Shown here piece by piece: positions 42,568 through 54,118 of a DNA stretch of 64,000 nucleotides (position 1 is the stretch's first letter; every line of letters begins with the position of its first letter). The notes beneath the pieces are model-generated. The model saw only the letters and a program-made list of their open reading frames with translations, searched no databases and had not been told where the DNA came from. This DNA is from Neonectria sp. B-13 (Eukaryota; Ascomycota; Sordariomycetes; Hypocreales; Nectriaceae): assembly GCA_002682825.1 (NCBI GenBank), contig NOKP01000002.1, positions 3,165,378 through 3,229,377 of the forward strand, read 5' to 3'. The translations under genes were made by a program, and so were the position numbers.

Positions 42568-45342
42568 TTATAAAGCACCGTTAGTTGTCGGGGCGACTGC
42601 CGAAGGAGCCACGTTCTCGCCTGATTTTTCTACCGAGGGCGAATCAAGAATGATATCAATCTTCGTATCCTCGGGGCTTGAGATGCTCGGCTTGATCACA
42701 GTGGTGCCCCCAGAAGCTTTCCCGGCTACCTTGTTCATCCGGCGACTCTTCGTGTAGTCGCTGAGACTAAGCTTCTTCTTGATCGGGCTAGGATGAGCGG
42801 CGACTCCATTGGCGACAGGCTGCGCAAAAGGGCTGGCATGGTTCCCGTTGGTCAAAGGTGATTGAATCACTGATCCCGATATCAACTGCGGCGTCGTGGC
42901 AGTGTGAATTCCGAGACCCGTGTTATCAAACGCGGGCACTGGTGGCATCTGGACACGCAGATCTGGTGTCTTCACCTTGATGAAGGTAGTCGCTACATCA
43001 CTCGGTGACGATTCAAGAACGGGTGTGGTGGCTAAGACTGAGGATGCATCTGCCATAGACAAGTCATCGCCTTGTGAAACTGGAGATGGTGGTTCGGCCT
43101 CCGATTTAGCCATAGTGGGCTTCTGCTCAACGGTCGGCGAGACAAGGTCCATATCTGTGCCATTTGAGACTTGGGTGGTGATTGATTGTCTGCGGCGCAC
43201 CTCGTAATCGGACCGAACTTTATGGCGATTGTTCAGGAGACGCTTCGAGAGAGAGATGATCCGCTTCTTTGGCTGGGGCGATTTCTTGGGTCCGCTGAAC
43301 CACTCGCCTTCTACCGGATCGGTTTGCACGGCCGCATTGCAATATACTACCTTGGGGGCGGTGGAAGACTGGCGTGACCGGCTGGCCGAAGACTCTTGTT
43401 GAGAAATCGAGGACTTGTGGGCGAGGTTTGGCGACCGAGAGCTAGTAGGTGAACCAGACTTGCTTCGGCAAGTACCAGAGTCAACATAATTTCCTTGGGA
43501 TACTGTTGACCCAGTTCGAGGCTTCGTTTTTGACGAGGTGCTGGCATTTGTGCCATCGGAAACACGCTTCTTCTTCCTCGGCGGTTGTGCTTGTTCCATG
43601 CGGCGAAACGAGTCCTCAACCATGGCAACCTTCCGCTTGTCCCGATCTGTCGGCTCAGTCAAGATGCCCAGTTGGTCAAAAGAGCCTTGCCGCAAGGGAG
43701 TCATGTCCCGACTTGGAGGCTTGCTGCGCGACGACCCTGATTGAGATACTGCATCGTGATCCACACCATCATCAATGTGACCTTCGCTAGCGGCTCGACT
43801 GGTGGTGGCCTGGCTGGTGCTTGTAGGTGAGATGGCCTGGGTCTTGGGTTTCCGCTGCTTCTTCTTGGGTTGGGGGCGAGTCTGTGCTTTTTCGAATAGG
43901 TATTGTCGATGGAATCGGGCAAAAGCGCAGTTGTTATCTAAATCGCAAGCGCACCCACCATACTCGGAGAGAATCCGATCAATCCAGTTTGAAATGGCGT
44001 TGTATTCGGTCTCGTCCAAGCCCGTTTCTGCATTTGTCGAGGAATCATCTTCGCTGAGGCCAAGTAGATGGAGCCACCGAATGTCGATGCTCTTCTCCAA
44101 TCGGAAATCCCAAGGGAGCGTGATTTGTTCGTTGGGAGATATGTGGCGGTCGCTGACAATCCAGAAATGATACTCGGAGCTGTCGGAGAGGTACGTGTCT
44201 AGTTGCGCGTTGGGCTTGCAACTCCGACGTACGTAACGAGCGAGTGATCCTTCTTGCCTCGTGTCGATGTAGAGGGGGAGGACTGGGTGGAAGAAGACGA
44301 AAGGGAGGGGAGAGGAGACGTCAGCCCAGAGATTCTTAGCATCGGTGCAATAATCTTTTTGGAAGCCGATTTCGCCATTCAATTCAACGAGAGGCACATC
44401 CTTCTCGATCGGCGTGGTAGAGTTGAGGAATCGCCATCGGAGGGACTTGCCATCTTCAAGTGATCGCGTCGTATCCTTGAGTTCGAGCTTCGGCTTTTTT
44501 ACCTCTATGTCTGAGGGTTCGGTCTGAAAAACTTCAGAGTGTGTGCGGCCTACCTCATCTCTCATTGTATCCGGTTCGCGAAGCCAACGAGAGAGAGCGG
44601 TGGGAATGGCGAGGCTCGCAAAAGCATTGTTGTGAGTATCTGGTACGTCCCTCGTGTTGTACAAATCGTAGAATCCTTGGGAGTAGTGGTGGATAAGGAA
44701 GTCTTCAGGGAGGTCGGGTGGGGTGGTAGCAGGGCTGGGAGGATGTGTAGGAATAGATCGTGCGTTTCCATACGAGGGGCTTCGCTTGGAAGGCAACGAG
44801 CCGACGGATTGTGATGATCGGTGCGTGTGTTTTGACTTCTTGGAGGGTAGGGCGTGCTCATTCGGGCTGGTGTGTTTGATGGTCTCATAAGAGCCATTCT
44901 GACCGTTTATTTGGAGCTCGTTGGGTTTCGGCTTTTTCTTGTGGCTTTTCGATGGAGGCCGCTTGGTTTTCTTGTCAGCAAGGGCCTCATTCGGACCCGC
45001 ATTTCGAAGTCGCAATGTCCTCTCGATGGCTTTTTGACGATCGAGAGGACGTGGTTTGCACTCTGCGCACGAGTGAACAAAGTCTTCTTTGATGGCTTCG
45101 TCTCTGTTGTTGGGATAGAAGCAGTCAATGTGCTGCCAGGTATCACAGGTCTCGCAGTAGATTGTATTTCCATCATCGTCAGTGAAGTTGCAAATACACT
45201 TGATGGTGTACGGCTCTTCTTCCACTGTCTCGACCTTGTGGGCGACGTCGTCCTTAACCGCCGGGCCCTGAAGTAAGGGAGGGGCAACCTGACTAGGAGC
45301 CGCGGGCTGGATGGACGGCGAAGTCGGTTTGTCTGTCATCAT
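42568..45342 (-). CDS. SET3: PHD-SET chromatin protein of the Set3/Set4 (UpSET/MLL5) family
   Basis: Single exon, 924 residues. A PHD finger at residues 49-95 has the Cys4-His-Cys3 pattern (CICN, CETCDTWQHIDCF, CAEC) and the acidic/aromatic pocket expected for H3K4 methyl binding. The SET domain spans about 300-415 (LRWRFLNSTTPIEKDVPL to ISPNEQITLPWDF). Where active SET enzymes have R-F-I-N-H-S-C, this one has RYVRRSCKPNA, losing the Asn-His pair that binds SAM, in line with the non-catalytic Set3 subfamily. Long Ser/Pro/Lys-rich tails flank the domains. Yeast Set3 is the scaffold of the Set3C/Rpd3L-type Hos2 histone deacetylase complex, recruited by H3K4me2. By homology this should be a transcriptional co-repressor scaffold. 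It starts at the first of two adjacent Mets. Confidence 0.9.
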   Translation of the reverse strand: MMTDKPTSPSIQPAAPSQVAPPLLQGPAVKDDVAHKVETVEEEPYTIKCICNFTDDDGNTIYCETCDTWQHIDCFYPNNRDEAIKEDFVHSCAECKPRPLDRQKAIERTLRLRNAGPNEALADKKTKRPPSKSHKKKPKPNELQINGQNGSYETIKHTSPNEHALPSKKSKHTHRSSQSVGSLPSKRSPSYGNARSIPTHPPSPATTPPDLPEDFLIHHYSQGFYDLYNTRDVPDTHNNAFASLAIPTALSRWLREPDTMRDEVGRTHSEVFQTEPSDIEVKKPKLELKDTTRSLEDGKSLRWRFLNSTTPIEKDVPLVELNGEIGFQKDYCTDAKNLWADVSSPLPFVFFHPVLPLYIDTRQEGSLARYVRRSCKPNAQLDTYLSDSSEYHFWIVSDRHISPNEQITLPWDFRLEKSIDIRWLHLLGLSEDDSSTNAETGLDETEYNAISNWIDRILSEYGGCACDLDNNCAFARFHRQYLFEKAQTRPQPKKKQRKPKTQAISPTSTSQATTSRAASEGHIDDGVDHDAVSQSGSSRSKPPSRDMTPLRQGSFDQLGILTEPTDRDKRKVAMVEDSFRRMEQAQPPRKKKRVSDGTNASTSSKTKPRTGSTVSQGNYVDSGTCRSKSGSPTSSRSPNLAHKSSISQQESSASRSRQSSTAPKVVYCNAAVQTDPVEGEWFSGPKKSPQPKKRIISLSKRLLNNRHKVRSDYEVRRRQSITTQVSNGTDMDLVSPTVEQKPTMAKSEAEPPSPVSQGDDLSMADASSVLATTPVLESSPSDVATTFIKVKTPDLRVQMPPVPAFDNTGLGIHTATTPQLISGSVIQSPLTNGNHASPFAQPVANGVAAHPSPIKKKLSLSDYTKSRRMNKVAGKASGGTTVIKPSISSPEDTKIDIILDSPSVEKSGENVAPSAVAPTTNGAL

Positions 45343-46205
45343 CTGTCGTGAACCTCACGAGGTAGAAGATTGCGTGAACTGGTTACGGTCGCGGTCTTTG
45401 GGGCATGACGGCGCCTGTTACGACGCGCGCCAATGAGACCGAAGGGAGGCGGTGCGAACGATAACGGCCACCGAAAGTCTCATACGGCGTGAGGATACCG
45501 GCGCGGTCGGGCGATCGAGTGTTCGGTGAATCGTAGGCGTCGGCGGAGGACTCGAGTCGTGGGGGAGCGTGGCCGTCAAGGGCAGAGGACGAGCGGCGGG
45601 TCGAGGAGGAAAAGCAATGTGGCCCGAGGAACGTGACGGTCGTCTAGAAGCGAGATATGGGGTGCTGGCACGGGTCGAGGGCGCGTTGGGGACGCGGTCG
45701 GGCGGTTCGTGTTTTCGCAAAACTCGTTGTGATCCGCCACGAAGAGGTTGAAGGTGGCCTGGGAGGACGAGTGGTGCGCGGGTGGGGAGGCAGGCTCGGT
45801 GCAAGGCGAAAAAAAGGTGGAAAAGAACGAGGAGGATGAGACTACTCAACCACAATGCCCAGGCAAGGAGGGGTGGGAGTGGGAGTCGAAGAATAAGGTC
45901 GAGAGGGAAGGGATCGTGGACTGCACGAAGAATGGGTAATGGGTGATGGGGGAGGAAGAGTGATGGATGGGGAGGAGCGACAGGGCCGGGTGCTTTGCAA
46001 CAAGACGGGTGCGGTGCCGACCTGGGCAAACTGTCCTGGGGTTGGCTCAGGTAAGGAAAAAGGTACGTACCCTGGACTTGACCTCGACCCTCCCGCGACC
46101 CTCGACAGTCACCAACCAGCGCAGCGGCGCTCACCCACTCACCACCGGGAGCTGGGAGGGGGAGGACTCGCCTCAGCAGTGGCAGTGGTCGCAGCAGTAC
46201 CAGGT

Positions 46206-46258
46206 AGCAGTGGCAGCTGCAGCGGCAGCGGCAGCGGCAGTGGCAGTGGCAGTGAGAC
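46206..46258. repeat. GCAGTG/GCAGCG hexanucleotide repeat
   Basis: About eight imperfect copies of GGCAG(C/T). Confidence 0.75.
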
Positions 46259-46310
46259 TGGCAGTCGCAGCGGCCACTGGGCCACTGGTGTGTGCTCTGC
46301 TCTCAGTGAG

Positions 46311-46339
46311 TGCGTGCGTGCGTGCGTGCGTGCGTGCGT
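46311..46339. repeat. (TGCG)n microsatellite
   Basis: Seven uninterrupted TGCG units. Confidence 0.9.
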
Positions 46340-49300
46340 CTTGCTTGGTGCGTGCTGGACCTTGTGCTCGTTTTGGCTGGGCGAGCCCAGAGAGGGGGGA
46401 CTGGGGACGGGACAGGAAACCCCCAGAGACAGAGAGACGAGACAGGACAGAAAGAGAATATGGCGCTAAACCCAACTTTGAATGGCGGTGGATTGGAAAT
46501 CTTACTAGTCATGGTGCATCGCGCCTTTGGGCCTGAGGCCACCGCACGGCGCCGGCTGCAGGTGAGCCCGTACGCTGCCCGAGGCCAGGAGGGGGATCCG
46601 GGAGACAGTGAAATTGCGGATGGTGAGAGACACGAGCGGGAAGCCAGGCCATGGGCGTGGGCAGGGGCGCTGGCGGGCGGCTTCGAGAGGCTGGCGGAAC
46701 CTGAGATCCTGAGAACCTGAGAGAGGGCGGGCTTGGCCATGCCATATGATGCCCCCCAAGACGGCGATGTTTTTGGGCGGGCACTAGGAAAATCGAGACG
46801 GTCGAAGGCACGGTATAACGGGGAGCAAAGGGAGTTGGGAGGGGGCTTCACCAGATTTTCAAGCAGGGTGAGTGACGACGCCGCTCCGAGACGAAGATCA
46901 GGCAGACCTCGCCTGACCAAACAGCTCCGACAGCGCAAGCGAGAGAGGCGACCTGAGCAGCGAGTGGTGAGTGGCCGAAGCCTGGCGACTCTGCTGTGTT
47001 GGTACCTCCGTATCGAGTGGGCTTGGGAGCCCCGACTGCCTGAGTGCCAACGCGAGTGATCCTTGGGGGCCGTGTCTTCCTCACGGCTAGCGGATGATGA
47101 TTGGTGGACGCTTGAGGATGAAGAGGGGGCGAAATTGGCACCCGCCACAATTTGTCCTTGGTGCGAAGGTATGGCGAGGGGTGAGTGACTTGGGGCGAGC
47201 CACACAACACGGCCGAGGCAGCCGGCGTCGACTGTTCCACAGGTCCTCAAGTCTCTCCTCACACGTACTGTCTTCTCCCCGTCGTACTGTGTGGCCGCCG
47301 CCCTGTGGGTGCGACAGAAACAAGGGCGAGCTCCAGCCTCGATGGCCATTGGTCGCAGCGACAGGGAACAAGCTTCTCGCATCTGCGCGGTCTCTGCGCG
47401 GGCTTCTGCGCGGGCACTGTTGTTCTAGACCAACCAGCACTACTTGCCCCTACAGCGGCGTACAGTGTACAGTGGCTGCGCGCCAGTAGGAAGCCTCCAT
47501 CATGGTTTCAGCAGGGAGAGGTGCAGCAGCTGTAGTGGTGCGTGATGATGTTGGGGGTCGCGTCATTACGACAGCACAGTGGGGAGGTTGTGAGCAAATG
47601 GCGCCGAGGGTGGGCGAGTCGAGGTACTGTATTCGTACCTGGGCAAGCGACGGGACGGGCGGGCTAGGAATGGAACGTCAGTCACTGTACATCCATGTAC
47701 GAGCCGTCACCTGTGTCTCTGGGAGACTGGGAGACTGGCAAACCGGGACGCGTCGTCTTACCATGCAGCTTGTACGGATACAATACGCCCGTCCCTTGAT
47801 CGTTGGTTTCTGGTACGGATTTGTTCAGGGAGGAGCGGGCCCTCGTAATTAGTCTGCACATCGGCGTTCAATTTCAATGTGACTGCGCATGTTTGTTGTG
47901 CTTTCAGAGACCTAGTAGCCCAGTGCAATGCCACCGCCAGGGGGGGTTCATTTGCATGGCACGGCACCTGGCACCTGGCACTCCTCGGCCTCACAAAATG
48001 CGAGCTCGTCGGCCTCTTTGATGATGAAACCGCGATTACAAGACAAGGCTGCCCGGGTAGGATACGTGCAACATCATGCCTCACTGTCAGCCCCTGCGAC
48101 CACAACTCCAACTCCATTCCCACACCTCCCTTCCGGAGACGCCGCATTGCATGCACATACATACTTAGCATAAGGTAGTACGAGCGAGCATGTCGCAGAG
48201 GAGGAAGAGGATTCAAACCATCACCAAGCTTGGGCAAAACAAAACCTTAGCTTCACACCACCGCCGAGCCAACTTGGGTGGTCAATGGTACGGTGGGCGG
48301 GGTGAGGAGGCCCATCCGGCAAAACGCGTACAGTGCGAAGCATCGCAGACTCGCTTTCGCTCTCTGTTGCCTCCTCTGCGACCCAGCGCTCTACGACGAC
48401 CTGGGCCATCCCTGCGCGCGACACACGGTTCTGATTGCTGAGGCCAGCATGGCACAATGGGCAAATGCAGAATGTGGCTGCTGTGCCTGCAATTCCCATC
48501 CCACTTGAAATGACTCTGTCCAATCATCCAACGAGCGCACGCGGCCGGCTCTTGGGTCATCAAAGGACCTTGCTGCTTACGTCTAGCTTCAAGCGCGTCT
48601 CACCATCCTTAGCCAGCTTATCGACTCCCCCTGGCAATAGCTACCATGCTAAAGGCTTTCAAGCCACGACGGTCCGTCTTAGCTGGGTCAGCTAGCTCTC
48701 TCTGCTTCGAATGCTGGTCCCGCGAACCTGGCTCGTTTGGATGGGTTCCATTCGCTGTCGCGCCGTGCTGCTGCCGTGTTCGATCTTGTCAGTGGTGGCG
48801 AGGTTCCTACGAAAGTGCCGAGGTTGCCCCTCCCTCTGCTCCCAAAGTCCCAATCCCTTCTTCATGGCCATCGTCGAGCGACAGTCCACAATGAAAGAAG
48901 TTGTAAATCAAAAATTACACGACCCATGGCCCCGAAGGACAATGGAGCGCAGAACGACACCACGATGTGCAATGCAGGCCTCCCACGCTGAACTCCCCCA
49001 TTCCTGATCGGGGGCAAAGTTCTTCGCAAGGTAAGTATGAAGAAGAAAGAAGAAAACAAGCAAAGAATGAGGACGAGGTGTGACTTTATAGTGGGAGATG
49101 CGAGTGGCCCGTGCGCTGCATTTCCCGGTCAACGGCTCCCCGTGGTGCTTGGGGCGGGAGCCGGCAGGCGGGCAAGAGGCTGGGCAAGCTGGAGCCTGGA
49201 CTTGATGACAGGCCTGAGGCATGTGCAAGTACCTGAGCAAACGTTCCAACGGTTTTCAGCGGCAGTGAAATATGGTGAAATATGTTTCGTAGTTGAGGTA

Positions 49301-49440
49301 TCAAACAAAATGCAAGATGGACTGTGGAAGGTGATGAAAACATCCAGATCAAGCAACAGTTTCGAGAAACCGCTGTGCCCGTGTATGGAGGAGGGGGATG
49401 CGCTCGAAAGCTCTTCAACCTCTTAGTCAGTTACTTGGAA

Positions 49441-52227
49441 CATCTCCGGTTCCTATGAGCCACTGCCCCTTCGAACTACCTTGCGACAAGCTCCGATGAA
49501 ATCTACCATGACCTGGTACTTGGTTGGTACCTAGTAACCACGTACGACCAACATGCTCACGTGGGTGGTTGATTGAATACCTTATGCGTATGTTGAATTT
49601 CGACCTGAACCACGAGCTATTATTATGTTCAACTATACTACAACTGAGATTTGCGTATTCTTCGTCAAGGTGCGATATTCGAAGCTACTAGTTAAGCTCA
49701 CTCTCGATTAAAAGAGCTCTGGACGGGTAGTCTTAACAATTAGCCCAGCAGTCAATGGCCTTACACAAGAGTATAAACCCAACTGCTAAGTTAAGCCAGT
49801 CGATCCTCTGCAACAATAGAACAATAGCTATATCGCATCGTCAGGGAGTAATTTGAGGCCGCTTAAACGTCGTAGAACCCTTTCTTAACCAATGGAACAA
49901 TTTCGAGAGTAAGTCAGCCGCCAGAAACGTGCTGATGAGCTGCGATAAACAACGACCAAAAGGCCAGCGACAACGGTATCACAATTGCACGAGGAAACAC
50001 ACCAAAACACGTGTTTCCAACACTATGCATTAGTTTGTCAGAGAAGAGAACGACTTTCAGATTGCAGTTGCTAAAAGTTTGACGGAGTTTGTTATCATTA
50101 TTTGGACTGCCTAGTGACCTGCACTCCCGGGTAGGACGTGGCTTTCATTGACATCTTATTTGCGAGCTAAGGTTGAGAGAATTGACAACAAAAGCGAGAA
50201 GCACACCTTGTGCAACAACTTCATCCTACATGTCTATATCCAAAGCTAGCTATTTAAAAAAAATTACTGCTAGGAACAAACAGAGAGAGTGCTACTTGCG
50301 ACCATATAGCTGCCGCTCATCGCGCCAGTGGTGCTGAGGGCTGCAAAGGAGAAAACGGTCATTGCCATACGGCTGAGAGCTAACTCATCTGGACTAGATA
50401 TAGTTAGTTATTAAACGAGACTGCTGCATGAAACTTCATGTTTCCAATCACCCGAAGAAAGTTGTGTCTAGTTGTTTTATCTGAGTACTCCGGACAGGGT
50501 AGGTAGCATATTAGCCAACAACCTCAACGAGCTTGTAGTCGTTGATGTAAAACCACAAAAGACTCGAGGAGGCTTCGCCACTCCGAACCAAGCAGCGACT
50601 ACACTGTGCTCTGCATTCGCATTATTCATATACTCAGGTAGTCAAGGCATTGTATTTGCACTCTAAGAGTAAGGCTGGGCTAATCACTCTGATGAAAGGA
50701 CGAATGAAGCAGCGACAGACATTGGACGTTAGGCTCGGCGGAGCACGCCCAACGCAACTGTGGCACAGCCAAGGCAGACAATCAGACAGAGTAGCATACT
50801 CAAACGAGGCGTTCTGCACAGTTGAGTATTGCATTTAATCAAGCTTGAAAAACCTGCGTTCTTCTGCTGCTGATGGCGCCGAATTGCATACCGTTGTTCC
50901 ATTTCGCTCCGCACAACCCATATCAGTATCTAAGAGACCTTCTTGCCATGGTCTCGGAAAGCTATGACAAGCTCATGGTGGATGCGCCCATTGTCCTGAA
51001 TACCCAATGCAGTTGTGTCAGGAACTATACTGGACCTATGCACATTGTAGGGAGACGTTGAGATGTCAGCTTTCGACCAACTCAATGTCGTAGGCTACAT
51101 CCCTCGCATTCGTAACCGCTTTATGAGAGCAACCCCTCCACCATCTAATGCTCTACAGATAGGCCCAGCTGGAAAGAAGAAGCCAAGGGGAAGTGCCATA
51201 AATCCCACCTCAAGCAGTCCTGGCCGCAATGCCTCCGCCCTCTGGATGACTATTTGTAACGTCCTACTGAACTTCCAAATAAGTGGGTGAGTCACGATGA
51301 TGACAGAGATTCATCCAAGAACTCCTGATTATGGCGAAATATGGCTTGGAAACTGTCGGTAGCTCGACATTTTATCCTGTAGTAGAGCTAGACGATTCAA
51401 AGTTGGGAGCATCTCAGCATCTCGGCCTTGTCATTCACGGAAAGATGCACCTAAATCCAAGGGTAGTTGTGCTTGTGCCTTTGGAGCTCAATACCTTGGT
51501 TTGGTCTGATAAGAGTTGGTGGTGAGTTGCGGCCCCCGGCCCCCTGCTTCATCATTAACAGGTCAAAGCAGCAAATGTATGGATATGCTCGATTAATAAG
51601 TGGAATCTTGTGGTAACGGATAAAAAAGTGGCTGGGGACTCATTGACCATGCCTCTTACGCTCACTTGGCCCCAGACACAAGCAGCATCGGGCGCCTCCG
51701 CCATATCGATCTACGGTGAAGTCGAGACGCAGGTATGCCAGGGCAGTGCGCGTACTTCTCATCTTTCCTCTCAGAGGTCGAGAACTCATCCGAAATGAAT
51801 ACGTCAGTTTCATGCAAGTACGAATCGTGTACGAATAGGCCCTCCTTGACTAAAGAGAGAAACCCAAGAAGGCGTCATCCTTGATTGTCGCTAATTCGTC
51901 AGGGCGCCACTGCATTCTTGCTTGTCCGAGGCCGGCAGAGCTGGAGGCTGGGAGATAAGTACGTACCCCAGACTTTCGCCTGCAGGTTTTTAGCCTGTGG
52001 CTCCAAGGCGGTAAGGCACCAATAGTTCCCCAGCCGCCCCCTCAGACTCCAATCAAAGTGGAGCGCGAGTCCCATGACGCATTCAACACCAAGCCACTCG
52101 CCATCATCCTGCCCTGATAACGGCCGTCATCCTCACCTTGCTTCACTATCATCCAACCCATCGACCTCTCTTCTCAACCCAACCAACCAAAAACCCATCC
52201 CGATTTGCCCATTTCGAGTACTCCGCG
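49441..52227. other. A+T-rich gene-poor segment with possible decayed gene
   Basis: Base composition is visibly more A+T-rich than the flanks between about 49450 and 51000. From about 50870 to 51830 several short frames sit end to end with splice-like junctions (donor GTGAGT at 51287 and at 51522, acceptor TTAACAG ending at 51562). They read e.g. AKYGLETVGSSTFYPVVELD and NVWICSINKWNLVVTDKK. I could not join them into one frame and recognise no family, so a gene relic is only a suggestion. Confidence 0.3.
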
Positions 52228-52877
52228 ATGAGAATCTCCACCGTCACGGCCTGCCTGTCCGTCTGCCTCGCACCAGCCGCGGCCCTTAGTGTCTTCAATG
52301 GCAGGGCGCCCGACGTCGCTGTCAACGACGACCTTAAGATTCCTGGCGACTCGCCTCTCGAGCTCTGCCCCGGAGACCACGCTGCCGACCTCATCAAGAT
52401 TGACAGCGTTGATCTGTCGCCCAACCCGCCTCAACCGTACGTCTACCCCGCTTCGCAACAATTGGCGCTGAGACAAGGAACTAATTTGATAACAGTGGCA
52501 AGGAGTTGATCATCAAGGCCGAGGGAACCGTGAAGCAGACCATCGAGGAGGGTGCTTACGTGCTGCTGACCGTCAAGTACGGCCTCATCCGTCTTATCAG
52601 TACCAAGGCGGATCTGTGCGAGCAGATCGGAAACGTCGACCTCGAGTGCCCTGTCAAGGCCGGCAAGTTGGAGATTAGCAAGAGTGTTGACCTCCCCTCT
52701 GAGATTCCCCCTGTATGTGTTTTACCCATCTTCCAGTTTGTACCCTCTCTAACACTTCTGCAGGGCAAATACACCGTGCTCGCCGACGTCTTCACTGCCG
52801 AGGATGTCCAGATTACCTGCCTGACCGCGACTGTCCAGTTCACCAAGACCAGTGGCTTCTTCGGTGGCGACCTGTGA
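52228..52877 (+). CDS. NPC2: ML-domain phosphatidylglycerol/phosphatidylinositol transfer protein (Npc2-like)
   Basis: Three exons (52228-52436, 52496-52712, 52764-52877) give 179 residues. The N-terminus is a signal peptide (MRISTVTACLSVCLAPAAAL, cleavage near residue 20). The ML/lipid-recognition beta-sandwich follows: CPGDHAADLIKIDSVDLSPN PPQPG, then DLCEQI, DLECPVKAG and ITCLTATVQF, with the conserved disulfide cysteines in place. The family binds sterols or anionic phospholipids in the vacuole/lysosome lumen; fungal members are usually annotated as PG/PI transfer proteins. The signal peptide predicts the secretory route. All three joins are in phase and restore the domain. Confidence 0.94.
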
Positions 52878-53215
52878 TGGAAGAATGCACCAGTAAATAT
52901 GACAGCGTACATTTGGGAAACCTTTCTAGTTTGGGGACTCTTTCCAATGGGCATTGTTCGTTAGGAGTGGATTAGTTTGGCGATTTTCTTGCTCTCATTT
53001 AGCATCTTTTAACGGCTTTAGAATCAACTTGGGATAGCCGTAGGAGGGAATTCGTGGATTGTAACCCCTTAGCATTAAGCATGCAATTATGCCTCAACAC
53101 CAAATCGACCGTACAAGAGTTGCAATCTCGCCTTGCGACCCAGTGCACATCCTTCTAGCCACCTTTCTCTGCCATGTTTCTCGTGTGATTCCCACTCTCC
53201 ATATGCCCAAGTCTC
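52878..53215. other. Intergenic region between convergent NPC2 and VMA7
   Basis: 3' flanks only; nothing else seen. Confidence 0.6.
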
Positions 53216-53764
53216 TTACTCTCCAAATAGTCGTCGCACTCGTCGCAAAACACTATCCTTCTCGGGGTCATAGGGATGGTCCTTGCTGGGAATCTCTAGC
53301 ACAGTGGGGAAGGCCGCGGTGTAGGAGTCAATTCGGTGTCGGATTCGATCAGCGACCTGTGAACGCATCAGCTGCCTGTACTAAATAGACGTGGAAGGAT
53401 ACTGCGACTGACGTGCTGGTTGATCAATATGATACCGATATCCTTTCGTTCCTCGGTAAAGTTCACGAAGGTAGATTCGATGGCGGCGGTCTCGGTCTTG
53501 TTGTCGACCACAAGGAAGTTCTTCTGCGCATCGGCACCAGTGGTGACATGCTGCACACTCAGTCAGATCCCAATCATGATATTTTCCAAAACTAGAAAGG
53601 CACTCACGCCGATGCCCGCGAGAAGCAGTCCGGTTACCGAGTCCTAAACACAGGCTACGTCAGCGGGACTGGCGCCCATAGAAACGCAGCCGGGGAGCAG
53701 CCCTTACCTCGTCGCCGATGACGGCGAGGAACTGTCGGTCTTTGAAGTCTGCTTGCGAGGCCAT
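53216..53764 (-). CDS. VMA7: V-type proton ATPase subunit F
   Basis: Four small exons on the minus strand (53764-53708, 53643-53608, 53550-53413, 53356-53216) give 123 residues, the normal size. Assembled pieces are [49 protein letters not shown] with [16 protein letters not shown], and the end [17 protein letters not shown] then RRVRRLFGE, all diagnostic of subunit F. All splice sites fall between codons. Subunit F sits on the central rotor stalk of the V1 sector and couples ATP hydrolysis to proton pumping at vacuolar and Golgi membranes. Because the exons are so short, the gene is easily missed by ORF length alone. Confidence 0.96.
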
Positions 53765-54118
53765 CTCAACGGTTGAGAGCGGGATCGGGGGACCTCGGAG
53801 TGTGTTGAAATCCCTTGATGGAGGAGGATCGCGGAGGGAGGATCACAGGCGGAAGACGGAAGACGCCTGAGGCTCCGCGCCGGCTGGTGAAGCTCTGACC
53901 ACCGCCCCGCGCCGGCCGCCTTAGCCCCCTGCAGTTGCTGGTCACCACTGGCTCTGCCCTCACGAACGTTTGCTAAGTAAACAACATTCAGCCCAGTGCC
54001 GCCGTCGCTTCTTCTTCATTTGTTCCCCCAATCCCCCCCATGGGCTCATTGCGCTCTATCTGGTTGCGCGGCCACCGAACGAAGATTTCCCCAGAACCAC
54101 CATCCCTCTCCATTCAAG
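53765..54118. other. Divergent promoter region of VMA7 and NUR1
   Basis: About 350 bp, G+C-rich on the VMA7 side. No ORF of note; both genes probably share this promoter. Confidence 0.6.

Larger units (their letters stand above)
45343..49440. other. Gene-poor upstream region of SET3
   Basis: About 4 kb of G+C-rich DNA with many overlapping open frames on both strands (up to 359 codons) but none with domain features, consistent ATG context or intron logic. Simple repeats are at 46206-46258 and 46311-46339. Possibly a long SET3 leader/promoter and low-complexity DNA. Confidence 0.45.

Noticed and set aside
46303..47382. 359-codon minus-strand frame
   Set aside because: Low-complexity, Arg/Ser/Pro-rich, overlaps microsatellites and open frames on the other strand; no domain or plausible start context.
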